A stretch of 64,000 nt of DNA from Streptomyces catenulae (lineage in GTDB: Bacteria; Actinomycetota; Actinomycetes; Streptomycetales; Streptomycetaceae): assembly GCF_000718015.1 (NCBI RefSeq), contig NZ_JODY01000009.1:1-64000 (forward strand), in the 5' to 3' direction. Position 1 is the first letter of the stretch. Each line of letters starts with the position of its first letter. The translations under genes were made by a program, and so were the position numbers. Below, piece by piece: positions 54,753 through 63,375 of this stretch. Below the pieces are notes generated by a model that was not told the DNA's origin, searched no databases, and was given only the letters and a program-made list of their open reading frames with translations.

Positions 54753-55466
54753 ATGACCGTCATCCGCCTCGCCCCCGCCGTCGGCGACGCCTTCCCCGAC
54801 ACCTTCCTCGCCCTGGTCACCGCCGCCGGACTGCGCGGCCGGACGCCCTGGCCCGGCACCACCGCCGCGCTCGCGGAGCTGGAGCGGCGCTGCGCCGAGG
54901 GCAGTTGGCGGCCCGCCGACGAGAGCGACCCCCGGATCGAGGCATGGCACACCGCCTACCGCGCCTTCGGCACCAATCCGCGCCGTATCCGCCCCAGCGT
55001 CGACGCGCTCGGCCGCCGCCTCGCCAAGAAGGGCGCGCTGCCGCGCATCAACCCGGCGGTCGACACGTACAACGCCGTCTCCGTCCGCCACGCCCTGCCC
55101 GCGGGCGCCTTCGACCTGGCGCGGGTCGACGGGGACATCGACATCCGGTACGCGGACGGCACCGAGCGCTTCACCCCGCTCGGCGCCCCGGAAACCGTCG
55201 AGCACCCGGGCGCCGGGGAGGTCGTCTACACCGACGCCACCGGTGTGCTCACCCGCCACTGGAACCACCGCGACGCCCACCGCACCCGCGTCACCGAGGA
55301 CTCCACGGATGTCCTCTTCGTCCTCGAAACCGTCCGCGGCGACCGCGACGGCCACCTCGTCGAGACCGCCGCCGGGGAGCTGGCCGAACTGCTCGCCCCG
55401 CACGCCGACCGGACCGCCGTGCACCACCTCGACCCGTCCCGGCCGCAGGCCGCCGTCGGGCGCTGA
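54753..55466 (+). CDS. B3/B4 tRNA-binding domain protein
   Basis: A 237-residue soluble protein consisting of a B3/B4 domain, as found in phenylalanyl-tRNA synthetase beta chains and free-standing YbaK-like or editing-related proteins. Signatures are WHTAYRAFGTNPRRIRPSVDALGRRLAKKGALPRINPAVDTYNAVSVRHALPAGAFD and GEVVYTDATGVLTRHWNHRDAHRTRVTEDSTDVLFVLE. It may have an editing or aminoacyl-ligand role; no such activity can be proved from sequence. It lies 77 bp after the EamA gene and may be cotranscribed. Confidence 0.84.
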   Translation: MTVIRLAPAVGDAFPDTFLALVTAAGLRGRTPWPGTTAALAELERRCAEGSWRPADESDPRIEAWHTAYRAFGTNPRRIRPSVDALGRRLAKKGALPRINPAVDTYNAVSVRHALPAGAFDLARVDGDIDIRYADGTERFTPLGAPETVEHPGAGEVVYTDATGVLTRHWNHRDAHRTRVTEDSTDVLFVLETVRGDRDGHLVETAAGELAELLAPHADRTAVHHLDPSRPQAAVGR

Positions 55467-55470
55467 CCGG

Positions 55471-56436
55471 TCACCCGCGGGCGGCGGGCCCGCCCGCCGG
55501 GGCGCCGGTGGCGGCGCGCCGGAACGCGCTCGGGCTGGTGCCCCGGACGCGTTTGAACGCCGCGCTGAACCCGAACGGATCGGCGTACCCCACACTGCGG
55601 GCGACCTCCGCGAGGGTCGCCGACTCCCGCTCGACCAGCAGGTCCGCCGCGAGCGCCATCCGCCACCGGGTGAGATAGGTCAGCGGCGGTTCACCGGCCA
55701 GCTCGGTGAACCGCTTGGCCAGCGTGGCGCGCGAGACCCCCACCCGCCCGGCCAGCGCCCCGACCGTCCACGGCGCCGCCGGTTCGGTGTGCAGCAGACG
55801 CAGTGCCGCACCCACCACCGGGTCCCGCTGCGCCGACCACCAGGCCGGGGGCTCGCCGCCGGGCCGGTCGAACCAGGCGCGCAGCGTGCAGACCAGCATC
55901 CAGTCCAACAGCCGGTCCAGCACCACCTGCTGGCCCGGCGCATCGACGGCGAGCGCGGCGGCGATGTGGTCCAGCAGCCCGGAATCGCCCTCCTCGGCGG
56001 GCACCCGCAGCACGGTGGGGAGCGCCGCCAGCAGCCGCTGTCCGGTCTCGCCGCGCAGCGGATGGGCCCCGACGAGCAGCGTCGTTTCGCCGTCGCCGGT
56101 GGCCGGACCGGGGTCGTACCAGCCGCGCCGGTGGCGGGTGCCGCCCCGTTCGGGCGCCGCGCACCACTCACCGACCGCGACCGGCTCGGCCCGGGTGCCG
56201 ACCTCGTCGACGAAGGTGAACGTCCCCGGTCCGCGCACCACCACCGTCTCCCGGGCGCGCAGCGGTGTGGGCGGCCCCTCCTCCGGCACGATCCACCCCG
56301 CCCCGCCGAGCAGGGTGCACACGGTCAGCGGCGCCCCGTCCGCGAAGTGCAGCGCCCAGGGCGGGGTGAGCGTCGCGCTGCCGAACAGCGAGCCGTGGGC
56401 CCGTACCCCGCGGATCAGATCATCGAACACGTCCAC
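55471..56436 (-). CDS. AraC-family regulator with cupin domain
   Basis: A 321-residue AraC regulator. The N-terminal cupin_6 domain (WALHFADGAPLTVCTLLGGAGWIV and later GWYDPG) is followed by a C-terminal double helix-turn-helix (WTVGALAGRVGVSRATLAKRFTELAGEPPLTYLTRWRMALAADLL and LAEVARSVGYADPFGFSAAFKRVRGTSPSAFRR). It is divergent from a pyridoxamine-oxidase-like gene 81 bp away that it may control. Its stop is four bases from the end of the convergent B3/B4 gene. Confidence 0.88.
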   Translation of the reverse strand: MDVFDDLIRGVRAHGSLFGSATLTPPWALHFADGAPLTVCTLLGGAGWIVPEEGPPTPLRARETVVVRGPGTFTFVDEVGTRAEPVAVGEWCAAPERGGTRHRRGWYDPGPATGDGETTLLVGAHPLRGETGQRLLAALPTVLRVPAEEGDSGLLDHIAAALAVDAPGQQVVLDRLLDWMLVCTLRAWFDRPGGEPPAWWSAQRDPVVGAALRLLHTEPAAPWTVGALAGRVGVSRATLAKRFTELAGEPPLTYLTRWRMALAADLLVERESATLAEVARSVGYADPFGFSAAFKRVRGTSPSAFRRAATGAPAGGPAARG

Positions 56437-56517
56437 CCCGCCGAGGCTAGACGCACGGACAGGCGCCCCGGCTTCCGGCCTATGGGATCGCCCCCGCCGG
56501 GCCGCTTCAATCGACGT

Positions 56518-56970
56518 ATGAGCAACGCCAGTTCACCGCACGCACCGCACGCCTCCCTGACCGACGACGACCTCGCACTGCTCCGCCGCCCGCTGCACGG
56601 CATCCTCTCCGTCGCCGCGGGCCCGCTGCCGCCGCAGCCCCGACCGGTGTGGTTCGAGGCCACCGCCGAGGGCACGCTCCAACTCTTCACCGGGGCGGAG
56701 ACCCTCAAGGTGCGCCGGTTGCGCCGCGATCCCCGCGCCTCGCTCCTCGTCGCCGCCCCGGCGGGGGAGCGCGAGCGCTGGGTGGCGGTCACCGGACGGA
56801 CCACCATCGAGACCGACGGCGCCCACGACCTCGCCGCCCGTCTGGCCGCCCGCTACTGGGGCCACGACGCCCCGGCCCGGGCGGCCGAGACCGCCGCCGC
56901 GCAGACGGCGGAGCCGGATCTGGTACGCGTCGTGCTCCATCCGGAGCGCGTCCGCCGCTACCGGATGTGA
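56518..56970 (+). CDS. Pyridoxamine 5'-phosphate oxidase-like flavin/F420-binding protein
   Basis: A 150-residue split-barrel protein: LLRRPLHGILSVAAG, PRPVWFEATAEGTLQLFTG, LKVRRLRRDPRASLLVAAP and RWVAVTGRTTIETDGAHDLAARLAARYWG are the PPOX/FDOR strands. Members bind FMN or F420 and reduce small molecules; without a structure the cofactor is not certain. No ribosome binding site is seen before ATG 56518 (upstream is TTCAATCGACGT), so it may be translated from a leaderless mRNA. It is divergent from the AraC regulator. Confidence 0.78.
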   Translation: MSNASSPHAPHASLTDDDLALLRRPLHGILSVAAGPLPPQPRPVWFEATAEGTLQLFTGAETLKVRRLRRDPRASLLVAAPAGERERWVAVTGRTTIETDGAHDLAARLAARYWGHDAPARAAETAAAQTAEPDLVRVVLHPERVRRYRM

Positions 56971-56978
56971 CCCCGCGT

Positions 56979-57013
56979 CCGGCCTGCCCGCCACGGGGGA
57001 GCGGGCGGGCCGG
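56979..57013. terminator. Bidirectional terminator between the PPOX-like and PLD-like genes
   Basis: CCGGCCTGCCCGC (56979-56991) pairs with GCGGGCGGGCCGG (57001-57013) with one G-T pair and a nine-base loop, between convergent genes. Confidence 0.7.
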
Positions 57014-57027
57014 TACGCGGCCGGGTG

Positions 57028-58014
57028 TCAGGCCCTGCCGGAGCCCTTGTGGAAGTCGGCGGTGAACGCCTTCTCGATACCGCCGACGATCGCGGAATCG
57101 CTCACGATGATGCCGAGTTCCCGGTTGTGGTGGAGGGAATTGGCGGAGAAGTTCTCCGACCCGGCGAATACCTTCGCACCGGAGGCGCCGTGGTCGACGA
57201 CGATCGCCTTGGCGTGAATGTAGTAGCCGGTGGAGCTGGTGTACGTGACGACCTTTCCGCCCGCCGCGGTGACCTTCTTCAGCTGCTTGCTGTACTTCGA
57301 CGACTGGTTCTCCGCGACGACCCGGACGGTGACACCGCGCTTCGCGTCCGCGACGAGCGCGTTGACGAGAGTGGTGTCACCGAATTCCTCCTCCTGGACG
57401 TCCAGGCTGTGCTTGGCGCTCTTGATCAGCGTCAGCAGATGGCTCTGCGAGTCGGTCGGCGACCAGACCAGATCGGTGCCATCGGAGGGGGTGACCGCTT
57501 TCTTCGCGAAGTCGGCGGCGAAGACCTTCTCGATGGCCCTCACATCGGCCGCGTCACGGTCGAAGACGCCGTAGTCGCGGGAGGTCGGATAGTACTTGGT
57601 GTCGAAGTTGCCGGTGCTGATGTACGAGGTGGCGCCATCGACGGTGATCGTCTTCTGGTGGGTGTAGACGTACTTCGAGGACGAGTACGTCACCCCGGCA
57701 CCGGCGGCGGAGAGCTTCTTGTAGGCGGCGCCGTCGATGGCCGAGTGCTGCGAGTCGAAGACCACCCGCACCTTCACCCCCGCCTTCTCCTTCCGCACCA
57801 GGTCCTTGACGAGCGTGGTGTCACGCAGTTCGTAGATCGTCACGTCGACCGATTTCCGGGCCGAGTTGACGAAGGAGTAGATCGCGGATTCCTTCTGGTC
57901 CGGCAGGATCACCAGGGAATGGACCCCGGCGGCGTGGGCGGCGGGAACGAGGGAACTCACCGCGCTCAGGGCACCTGCGACGAGAGTGGTTGTGAGACTG
58001 CGGAGGGGAATCAC
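57028..58014 (-). CDS. Secreted phospholipase D-like protein
   Basis: A 328-residue exported protein. The signal peptide ends near AHA-AGV. Two PLD repeats each carry a HxK motif: HQKTITVDGATSYISTGNFD in the first half and HAKAIVVDHGASGAKVFAGSENF in the second, so the two-His active site of the PLD superfamily can form. VTIYELRD and LDVQEEEFGDTTLV are the repeat starts. It may act as a phosphodiesterase on lipids or nucleic acids outside the cell; which substrate is uncertain. Confidence 0.84.
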   Translation of the reverse strand: MIPLRSLTTTLVAGALSAVSSLVPAAHAAGVHSLVILPDQKESAIYSFVNSARKSVDVTIYELRDTTLVKDLVRKEKAGVKVRVVFDSQHSAIDGAAYKKLSAAGAGVTYSSSKYVYTHQKTITVDGATSYISTGNFDTKYYPTSRDYGVFDRDAADVRAIEKVFAADFAKKAVTPSDGTDLVWSPTDSQSHLLTLIKSAKHSLDVQEEEFGDTTLVNALVADAKRGVTVRVVAENQSSKYSKQLKKVTAAGGKVVTYTSSTGYYIHAKAIVVDHGASGAKVFAGSENFSANSLHHNRELGIIVSDSAIVGGIEKAFTADFHKGSGRA

Positions 58015-58349
58015 CGGAACTCCTCACATGGCCGGACGGCACGCAATGCGCGTAGCGGGTCCAGTAAGGCACGGTGCCCCGAGGCGCTGAAGCCCGGTTC
58101 GGTGAACAACGAGGCAGGATTGGGCAAAAGCAGCACAAGAACTTATCCGGAGTCAATTGTCGCTAAAAAATGGCGCGTTGTGGCTCCGGTTCCACTGTGC
58201 GGCGGCGTAATTCCGTTCGAATGGTTCGGGGGGTGTGGGATTTCCGGGATTCCGGTTCCCGGCCGGACGGAATTCCGTATCTGTGCCGCACGTGACGCGA
58301 GAGGCGCGGGCACCGGCCGCCCGGACGCGGTGCGGCCGGTGCTACCCCG
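58015..58349. other. 335-bp gap with the promoter region of the PLD-like gene
   Basis: No gene is supported. About 58120-58220 is notably AT-richer (for example GTCAATTGTCGCTAAAAAAT), in contrast with the window, and is likely the promoter region of the minus-strand PLD-like gene. The right part is the tail region of the sigma factor gene. Confidence 0.5.
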
Positions 58350-59273
58350 TCAGCTCCGCCGCCGACGGGCCTGCCGGATCTCCCGGTCGACGCTCCAGGC
58401 GTCCGCGACCGGCCCCAGATGGCCGAGCTTGTCGGGGTTGAGCACCCCGCGGACCGTCCGGATCCGCCCGTCGAGGATGTCGAGGACCAGCGTGTGGAGC
58501 ACCTTGCCGTCCGCGGTACGGAAGACCGCGCCCGGGTGGCCGTTGATCCGCTGCGGGGTCAGCACCACGCCGACCTGCCGCATCCAGGGGAAGACCGAGC
58601 CGAGCAGCCGGGCCACCTTCTCCGCGCCGACCACCGCACGGGCGAACTGCGGTGCCTTGCCGCCGCCGTCGCCGACCATCGTGACATCCGCGGCCAGCAA
58701 CTCCTGGAGCCCGTCGACATCACCCTCGTGGAGCGCCGCGAAGAACCGGGACGCCAACTCCTCCCGCTCCGCCCGCGCCGCCGCGAACCGCGGCCGCCCG
58801 GCCGCCATGTGCCGCCGCGCCCGGACCAGCAGCTGACGGCAGGCCGCCGGGGAGCGCTCCACCGCCTCGGCGACCTCGTCGTAACCGAAGCCGAACACCT
58901 CCCGCATCACGAACACCGCCCGCTCCAACGGGCTGAGCCGCTCCAGCAGCAGAAGCGCCGCCATCGACAGCGAATCGGCCAACTCCGCCGCGCGCTCCGG
59001 ATCCTGGTACGGATCGTCGAGCAGCGGCTCGGGGAACCACGGGCCCACGTACCGCTCCCGCCGCACCCGCGCCGACCGCAGCACATCGATGGCGACCCGC
59101 GTCACCGCCGCCGACAGATACGCCTTGACCGACACCGGCCGGACCGCCGCGCCGTCGAAGCGCAGCCAGGTCTCCTGCACCGCGTCCTCCGCCTCCCCGA
59201 CGCTGCCCAGAATGCGGTACGCCAGCGAGAACAGCAGCGGCCGCAGCTCCTCGAACTCCTCGACCTTGCGCAC
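58350..59273 (-). CDS. ECF41-type (SigJ) sigma factor
   Basis: A 307-residue ECF sigma factor with regions 2 (LLFSLAYRILGSVGEAEDAVQETWLRF) and 4 (LSPLERAVFVMREVFGFGYDEVAEAVERSPAACRQLLVRARRHM), plus a C-terminal SnoaL-like extension. The extension keeps DVTMVGDGGGKAPQF (the DGGGK motif) and ends with VLNPDKLGHL, the NPDKL motif, both diagnostic of the ECF41 group, whose activity is controlled by this fused domain instead of an anti-sigma factor. It is 40 bp downstream of a carboxymuconolactone decarboxylase-like gene, the standard ECF41 partner and target. Confidence 0.9.
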   Translation of the reverse strand: MRKVEEFEELRPLLFSLAYRILGSVGEAEDAVQETWLRFDGAAVRPVSVKAYLSAAVTRVAIDVLRSARVRRERYVGPWFPEPLLDDPYQDPERAAELADSLSMAALLLLERLSPLERAVFVMREVFGFGYDEVAEAVERSPAACRQLLVRARRHMAAGRPRFAAARAEREELASRFFAALHEGDVDGLQELLAADVTMVGDGGGKAPQFARAVVGAEKVARLLGSVFPWMRQVGVVLTPQRINGHPGAVFRTADGKVLHTLVLDILDGRIRTVRGVLNPDKLGHLGPVADAWSVDREIRQARRRRS

Positions 59274-59313
59274 ACCGATCCTTCCCCTCGACTTCCCGGT
59301 GGTCCGGCGCGGT

Positions 59314-59787
59314 TCAGCGGAACCGGGCCGGGACGTGGTCTCCGGCCGGCTGCCGGGTGAGGACGTTCAGCCGGTTCACCATGTTCATGAAGGAGATAAG
59401 GAGGACGAGGGCCATGAGGTGCTCCTCGTCGTGGTGGGCGGCGGCCCGGGCCCAGACCGCGTCGCCGACACCGGTGGCCGCGTCCGCGACCCGGGTGCCC
59501 TCCTCCGCCAGCTCCAGCGCGGCGCGCTCCGCCTCGGTGAAGACCGTGGCCTCCCGCCACGCCGCCACCAGATGCAGCCGCACCGCGCTCTCCCCGGCGG
59601 CCGCCGCCTCCTTGGTGTGCAGGTCGACACAGACCGCGCAGCCGTTGATCTGGCTCACCCGCAGCGCGATCAGCTCCCGCAGCCCGGCGGGCAGCGGCCC
59701 CTCCCGGAGCGTCCGGCCCACGGCCATCAGCTGCCGGAAGACCTCCGGGGCGTCCGCGCCGGTGGTGAAGGTCAGCCGTGCGTCCAT
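59314..59787 (-). CDS. Carboxymuconolactone decarboxylase/AhpD-like protein (ECF41 target)
   Basis: A 157-residue all-helical CMD/AhpD-like protein. The redox centre is INGCAVCVDLHTKEAAAAGES: Cys-x2-Cys with the following His, as in AhpD-type peroxidase partners. LREGPLPAGLRELIALRVS precedes it. It is the first gene of an operon with the ECF41 sigma factor, and its promoter matches the ECF41 consensus. The group is called COE (carboxymuconolactone decarboxylase, oxidoreductase, epimerase). A role in redox or peroxide defence is likely but the substrate is unknown. Confidence 0.87.
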   Translation of the reverse strand: MDARLTFTTGADAPEVFRQLMAVGRTLREGPLPAGLRELIALRVSQINGCAVCVDLHTKEAAAAGESAVRLHLVAAWREATVFTEAERAALELAEEGTRVADAATGVGDAVWARAAAHHDEEHLMALVLLISFMNMVNRLNVLTRQPAGDHVPARFR

Positions 59788-59825
59788 GTGTGCTCCTCCG
59801 TACTCGTCCGTGGATACACCCCTGG

Positions 59826-59852
59826 GACGAGACGGCCGGGCCCCCTGTGACA
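59826..59852 (-). promoter_or_regulatory. ECF41 promoter TGTCACA-N16-CGTC
   Basis: Read on the minus strand, TGTCACA (59852-59846) and CGTC (59829-59826) are separated by exactly 16 bases, the published consensus of ECF41 sigma factors. It lies about 40 bp upstream of the start of the CMD-like gene, whose operon encodes the sigma factor itself, so autoregulation is expected. Confidence 0.88.
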
Positions 59853-59924
59853 CCGGCGGATGTGACCCGCGTCTCCCCGCCGGAGGGCGGGCGCCACCCG
59901 CGCGGGCGGGCGGCGCCACCGGCC

Positions 59925-61094
59925 CTACGCGCTCCGCTCCCGCACCCCCGCCAGCAACCGCTCCCGCAGCGCCGGACGGGCCCCGCACTCCACCCCCGTC
60001 CAGGCCATCGCGACGGCGCCGTCCAGGACCGCGCGGTCGGCGCCGGGGGAGGTCCCGGCGGCGGCGAACTCCGCCGTGTGCTGGCGGGCGCCCCCGGTGT
60101 CGTAGCCGAGCATCGGATGGATGGCCGGGACGAGACGGGAGACGTTGCCCATGTCGGTGGAGGCGGTCCGGCCGGGCGCCCGGTCGACGGTGCGGCCCAA
60201 CTCCTCCGCCGCCGCGGCGTACACCGCGGACAGCTCCCCGTCCTGGCGGAGTTCGGCGAAGTCGTGCCCGTGCGGGGTGAGCGTCAGCTCGGCGCCGGTG
60301 GCCACCGCGCCCGCCTCGAAGCAGGCACGGACCCGCCGCCGGATGTCGTGCAGCCGCTCCAGCGAGTCGGCGCGGATCTCGTAACGGGCGGCGGTCCGCG
60401 CCGGGATGACGTTGGCCGCCTGCCCGCCGTCGGTGACGATGCCGTGCACCACCGCGTCCCGGGGCAGTTGCTGGCGCAGCAGACCGAGCGAGGTCTGGGC
60501 GACGGTCAGCGCGTCCAGCGCGTTGACGCCCTCCCAGGGCGCGGCCGCGGCGTGCGCGGGACGGCCGGTGTAGGCGATGTCCCAGGCACAGATGGCCAGG
60601 GAGCCGCCGTCGACCTGGTCCTTCTCGTCGGCGTGCGCCATCATCGCCGCGCCCACACCGTCGAAGACCCCCGCCTCGATCAGATACGCCTTCCCGCCGC
60701 GGTCCTCCTCGGCGGGGGTGCCGATCAGCCGGACGGTGAGCCCGAGCTCGTCGGCGACCGCGCCCAGCGCCAGCGCCGCGCCGGTGGCGGACGCCCCGTT
60801 GACGTTGTGGCCGCAGGCGTGGCCCAGCCCCGGCAGCGCGTCGTACTCCGCGCAGTAGGCGATCACCAGATCGCCGCTGCCGATCCGCGCGTCGAAGGCG
60901 GTCGGCAACCCGCCGACCCCGCGCTCCACCGCGAACCCGGCCCGCTCCGCCAGCGCGGTGATCGCCGCGGCCGACCGGTGCTCCTCGAACGCCACCTCCG
61001 GCTCGGCGTGCAGCCGGTGGCTCAACCCGACCAGCTCGCCGCGCAGTTCACGGGCGCGCTCCGCCACCCGGCGGCGCAGTTCGGTCGTCGTCAT
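59925..61094 (-). CDS. M20 family metallopeptidase/amidohydrolase
   Basis: A 389-residue M20D-type amidohydrolase (AbgB/p-aminobenzoyl-glutamate hydrolase or HipO-like). Metal and catalytic positions: AYCAEYDALPGLGHACGHN, GTPAEEDRGGKAYLI, MMAHADEKDQVDG and the C-terminal ASTDMGNVSRLVPAIHPMLGYD. The dimerisation lid is present in the middle (IPARTAARYEIRADSLERL). It hydrolyses N-acyl or N-benzoyl amino acids or dipeptides. The ATG overlaps the stop of the upstream MFS gene (ATGA), so the two are coupled; the transporter may import or export its substrate. Confidence 0.88.
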   Translation of the reverse strand: MTTTELRRRVAERARELRGELVGLSHRLHAEPEVAFEEHRSAAAITALAERAGFAVERGVGGLPTAFDARIGSGDLVIAYCAEYDALPGLGHACGHNVNGASATGAALALGAVADELGLTVRLIGTPAEEDRGGKAYLIEAGVFDGVGAAMMAHADEKDQVDGGSLAICAWDIAYTGRPAHAAAAPWEGVNALDALTVAQTSLGLLRQQLPRDAVVHGIVTDGGQAANVIPARTAARYEIRADSLERLHDIRRRVRACFEAGAVATGAELTLTPHGHDFAELRQDGELSAVYAAAAEELGRTVDRAPGRTASTDMGNVSRLVPAIHPMLGYDTGGARQHTAEFAAAGTSPGADRAVLDGAVAMAWTGVECGARPALRERLLAGVRERSA

Positions 61095-62524
61095 CGTCGT
61101 ACCCCTTCTCGTGTCCGTTCGGTGCGCAGCCCGGTCGCCGCCACCGCCGCCACCGCGCCCACCAGCGCGCAGACCGCCCAGGCGACGGTGTAGCCGCCGC
61201 CCGCCACCCGCCCGCCGGTGCCCGCATGGGCGCTCAGCACCGCGCTCACCAGCGCGGCGCCCACGGCCCCGCCCAGCGAGAGGACCAGTTCGTTGACGCC
61301 CGCCGCGGTGGCCGTCTCGGAGACCGGTACGGCCTCCACCGCCAGCGCCCGGGTGGCCGACTGGAAGATGCCCATGGCCACCCCGGTCAGCGCCGACAGC
61401 ACCAGATACGCCGCCAACGTCCCGTGGACGAGCGCCAGCCCGCCGAACCCGGCCAGCGCGGCCAGGCCACCGATCGCCACCGTCGTACGGTCGCCGAGCA
61501 GCCGCAGCGCCCGCGGGGTCAGCAGCGAGGCGGCCACCCCGGTCGCCGCCTGCGGCAGCATCGCGAAGCCGATCGCCATCGAACCCAGCCCGAAGCCGTA
61601 CCCGGCGGTCCGCGGATCGGCGCCCAGGAAGGTGGAGTTGGCGCCCAGCGTGCCGATGGTGACGAAGGAGAGGCAGAAGGTCACCACGGATGCCAGAGCC
61701 ACCCGCCGGTTGCGGAACATCCGGACGTCCACCACCGGCCGCGCGGCCCGCAGCTCCGCGAACGGCCAGCTCGCCGCGGCCAGTACGCCGACCCCGGCGC
61801 TCACCAGCGTCGCCGGTGCGCCCCAGCCCCATACCGGGCCCTGGGAGAGCGCCAGCGTGATCCCGACCAGCCCCAGCGCCAGCAGCGCGAACGGCTGGAG
61901 CGGGAAGCCCTGCCCGGCGGGTGCCGACCGCTCGGCCGGGATCAGCAGACAGGCCACCAGCCCCAGCGCGGCCACGGCGACGCCGGTCCACAGTCCGAGC
62001 ACCGGACTGACCGCGGCCATCGCCCCCGCCGCCACCCCGGCCAGCCCGATGGCCGCCAGCAACACGCCGACCAGGATGCCGATGCCGCGCCGGGCGCCCT
62101 CGTCGCCGGTCCGGTCCCGCAGGATGCCGATCATCAGCGGCATGAAGCCGACCACGCTGCCCTGGAGCAGGGCGCCCACCGCGATGCCGATCAGCGACGG
62201 CCACACCGCCATCAGCAGCGAACCGGTCGCCAGCATCGCCACGGACAGCCGCAGGATCCGGCGGTAGCCGTGGTTGTCGCCCAGCCGGGAGAGCAGCGGG
62301 GTGAAGACCGTCATGCCGACCTGCTGGACCACGTAGATCCAGGAGAGCTGGACGGTGCCGATCCCGTGCTGGGCGCCGACCGCGGGGAGCACGGGGTAGA
62401 GGTACTGCTGGGTGAAGCCGCTGACGGTCTCGACGACGGCCATGGAGGCGAGCATCGACCCGACCCCCAGCCGTATCTGACGATCCGTCAGATCTGTGGG
62501 TGGAGCGGTGGTGATTTCGGGCAT
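61091..62524 (-). CDS. MFS transporter (EmrB/QacA-like)
   Basis: A 477-residue major facilitator with 14 predicted helices. Helix 1 is SMLASMAVVETVSGFTQQYLYPVLPAV, and the A-motif region is LLSRLGDNHGYRRIL. The loops include PVVDVRMFRNRRVALASVV, characteristic of DHA2-type proteins. It is coupled to the M20 hydrolase and follows the tetR gene after 42 bp on the same strand. The three probably form one operon under the TetR protein. Substrate and direction of transport are uncertain. Confidence 0.85.
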   Translation of the reverse strand: MPEITTAPPTDLTDRQIRLGVGSMLASMAVVETVSGFTQQYLYPVLPAVGAQHGIGTVQLSWIYVVQQVGMTVFTPLLSRLGDNHGYRRILRLSVAMLATGSLLMAVWPSLIGIAVGALLQGSVVGFMPLMIGILRDRTGDEGARRGIGILVGVLLAAIGLAGVAAGAMAAVSPVLGLWTGVAVAALGLVACLLIPAERSAPAGQGFPLQPFALLALGLVGITLALSQGPVWGWGAPATLVSAGVGVLAAASWPFAELRAARPVVDVRMFRNRRVALASVVTFCLSFVTIGTLGANSTFLGADPRTAGYGFGLGSMAIGFAMLPQAATGVAASLLTPRALRLLGDRTTVAIGGLAALAGFGGLALVHGTLAAYLVLSALTGVAMGIFQSATRALAVEAVPVSETATAAGVNELVLSLGGAVGAALVSAVLSAHAGTGGRVAGGGYTVAWAVCALVGAVAAVAATGLRTERTREGVRR

Positions 62525-62566
62525 GGCGGCTCTCCTGGGAGCTGTTGGGAGGGGTGGCGGCCCGGC

Positions 62567-63139
62567 TCAGCGGCGCAGCCGGGGCACCCCGCCGCGCAGC
62601 GCCAGGTCCACCAGCTCATCGGCCTGGGTGGCCAGGAAGACGTCCGAGCGCATCTGGCTGCGGAACTGGACGACCCCCGACCAGCCGTCGAGCAGCAGGT
62701 CCACATCGGTGTCGGCGGGCAGGTCGCCGCGGACCATCGCCCGCTGGACGGTGGCCCGGGCGTCCTGGCGGCGCGGTGCGAGCACCTCGCGACGGAAGCG
62801 CTCCATCACCGCCGGTTCGCCCATGTTCGCCCAGAGGGCGGGCAGGACGAGCGTGCCCTCGCCCTGGGCGTCGCGGAGGATCAGTCCGAAAAGATGGCGC
62901 AGTTCGGCCCGGCTGTCGCCGAGCTCGGGCACGGTGTCCATCCGCGCGTCCCGGATGAGGAGTTCGCCCACCAGCGCGGCCTTGTTCGGCCACCGGTGGT
63001 AGATGGTCTTCCGCGTCACCCCGGCCCGCTTCGCGACCATGTCGACGGTCAGCTCCAGGTAGCCCAGCTCCGACAGCAGCTCGGCCACGGCGTCCAACAC
63101 CTTGCGCTGCACGCCGCCCGACGCGTTCTCCTTGCCCAT
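62567..63139 (-). CDS. TetR-family regulator
   Basis: A 190-residue TetR protein. The N-terminal helix-turn-helix is AVAELLSELGYLELTVDMVAKRAGVTRKTIYHRWPNKAALV, and the remainder is a helical ligand domain of the TetR_C type (LDGWSGVVQFRSQMRSDVFLA). It is the first gene of a tetR-MFS-M20 unit, and two operator-like palindromes lie in its promoter region, so it probably represses its own operon. The inducer may be the substrate of the transporter or hydrolase. Confidence 0.88.
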   Translation of the reverse strand: MGKENASGGVQRKVLDAVAELLSELGYLELTVDMVAKRAGVTRKTIYHRWPNKAALVGELLIRDARMDTVPELGDSRAELRHLFGLILRDAQGEGTLVLPALWANMGEPAVMERFRREVLAPRRQDARATVQRAMVRGDLPADTDVDLLLDGWSGVVQFRSQMRSDVFLATQADELVDLALRGGVPRLRR

Positions 63140-63185
63140 GGCGGATCAACTTAGAGACGCCCGCCGGGCGCGTCAATGGTTTGAG

Positions 63186-63267
63186 GTAAACAACGTGTTC
63201 CCGAGAGTGGTACGAGAAAAGCCGTGCCCACCAGGCACTGGCCAGCGGAGGGGAACAGTGTGTTTAC
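63186..63267. promoter_or_regulatory. Two TetR-operator-like palindromes
   Basis: GTAAACAACGTGTTCCC (63186-63202) and GGGAACAGTGTGTTTAC (63251-63267) are each imperfect palindromes of the form AACA-N3-TGTT, and the two are mirror images (14 of 17 positions). They sit 47 and 112 bp upstream of the tetR start, as expected for an autoregulated TetR protein with two operators. Confidence 0.65.
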
Positions 63268-63303
63268 TTACGGGGTGGCTGTCCCGCTCCCGTCCGGAGA
63301 CGA

Positions 63304-63334
63304 CGAAGGCCCCCGGCGCTGCCGGGGGCCTTCG
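63304..63334. terminator. Terminator after the lectin-domain gene
   Basis: A perfect 14-bp stem, CGAAGGCCCCCGGC (63304-63317) with GCCGGGGGCCTTCG (63321-63334), three-base loop, lies downstream of the minus-strand lectin gene. Confidence 0.85.
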
Positions 63335-63375
63335 GTGGGGCGTGCTGCCCGTACGGGGATCCGCTCCCCGCTCCG

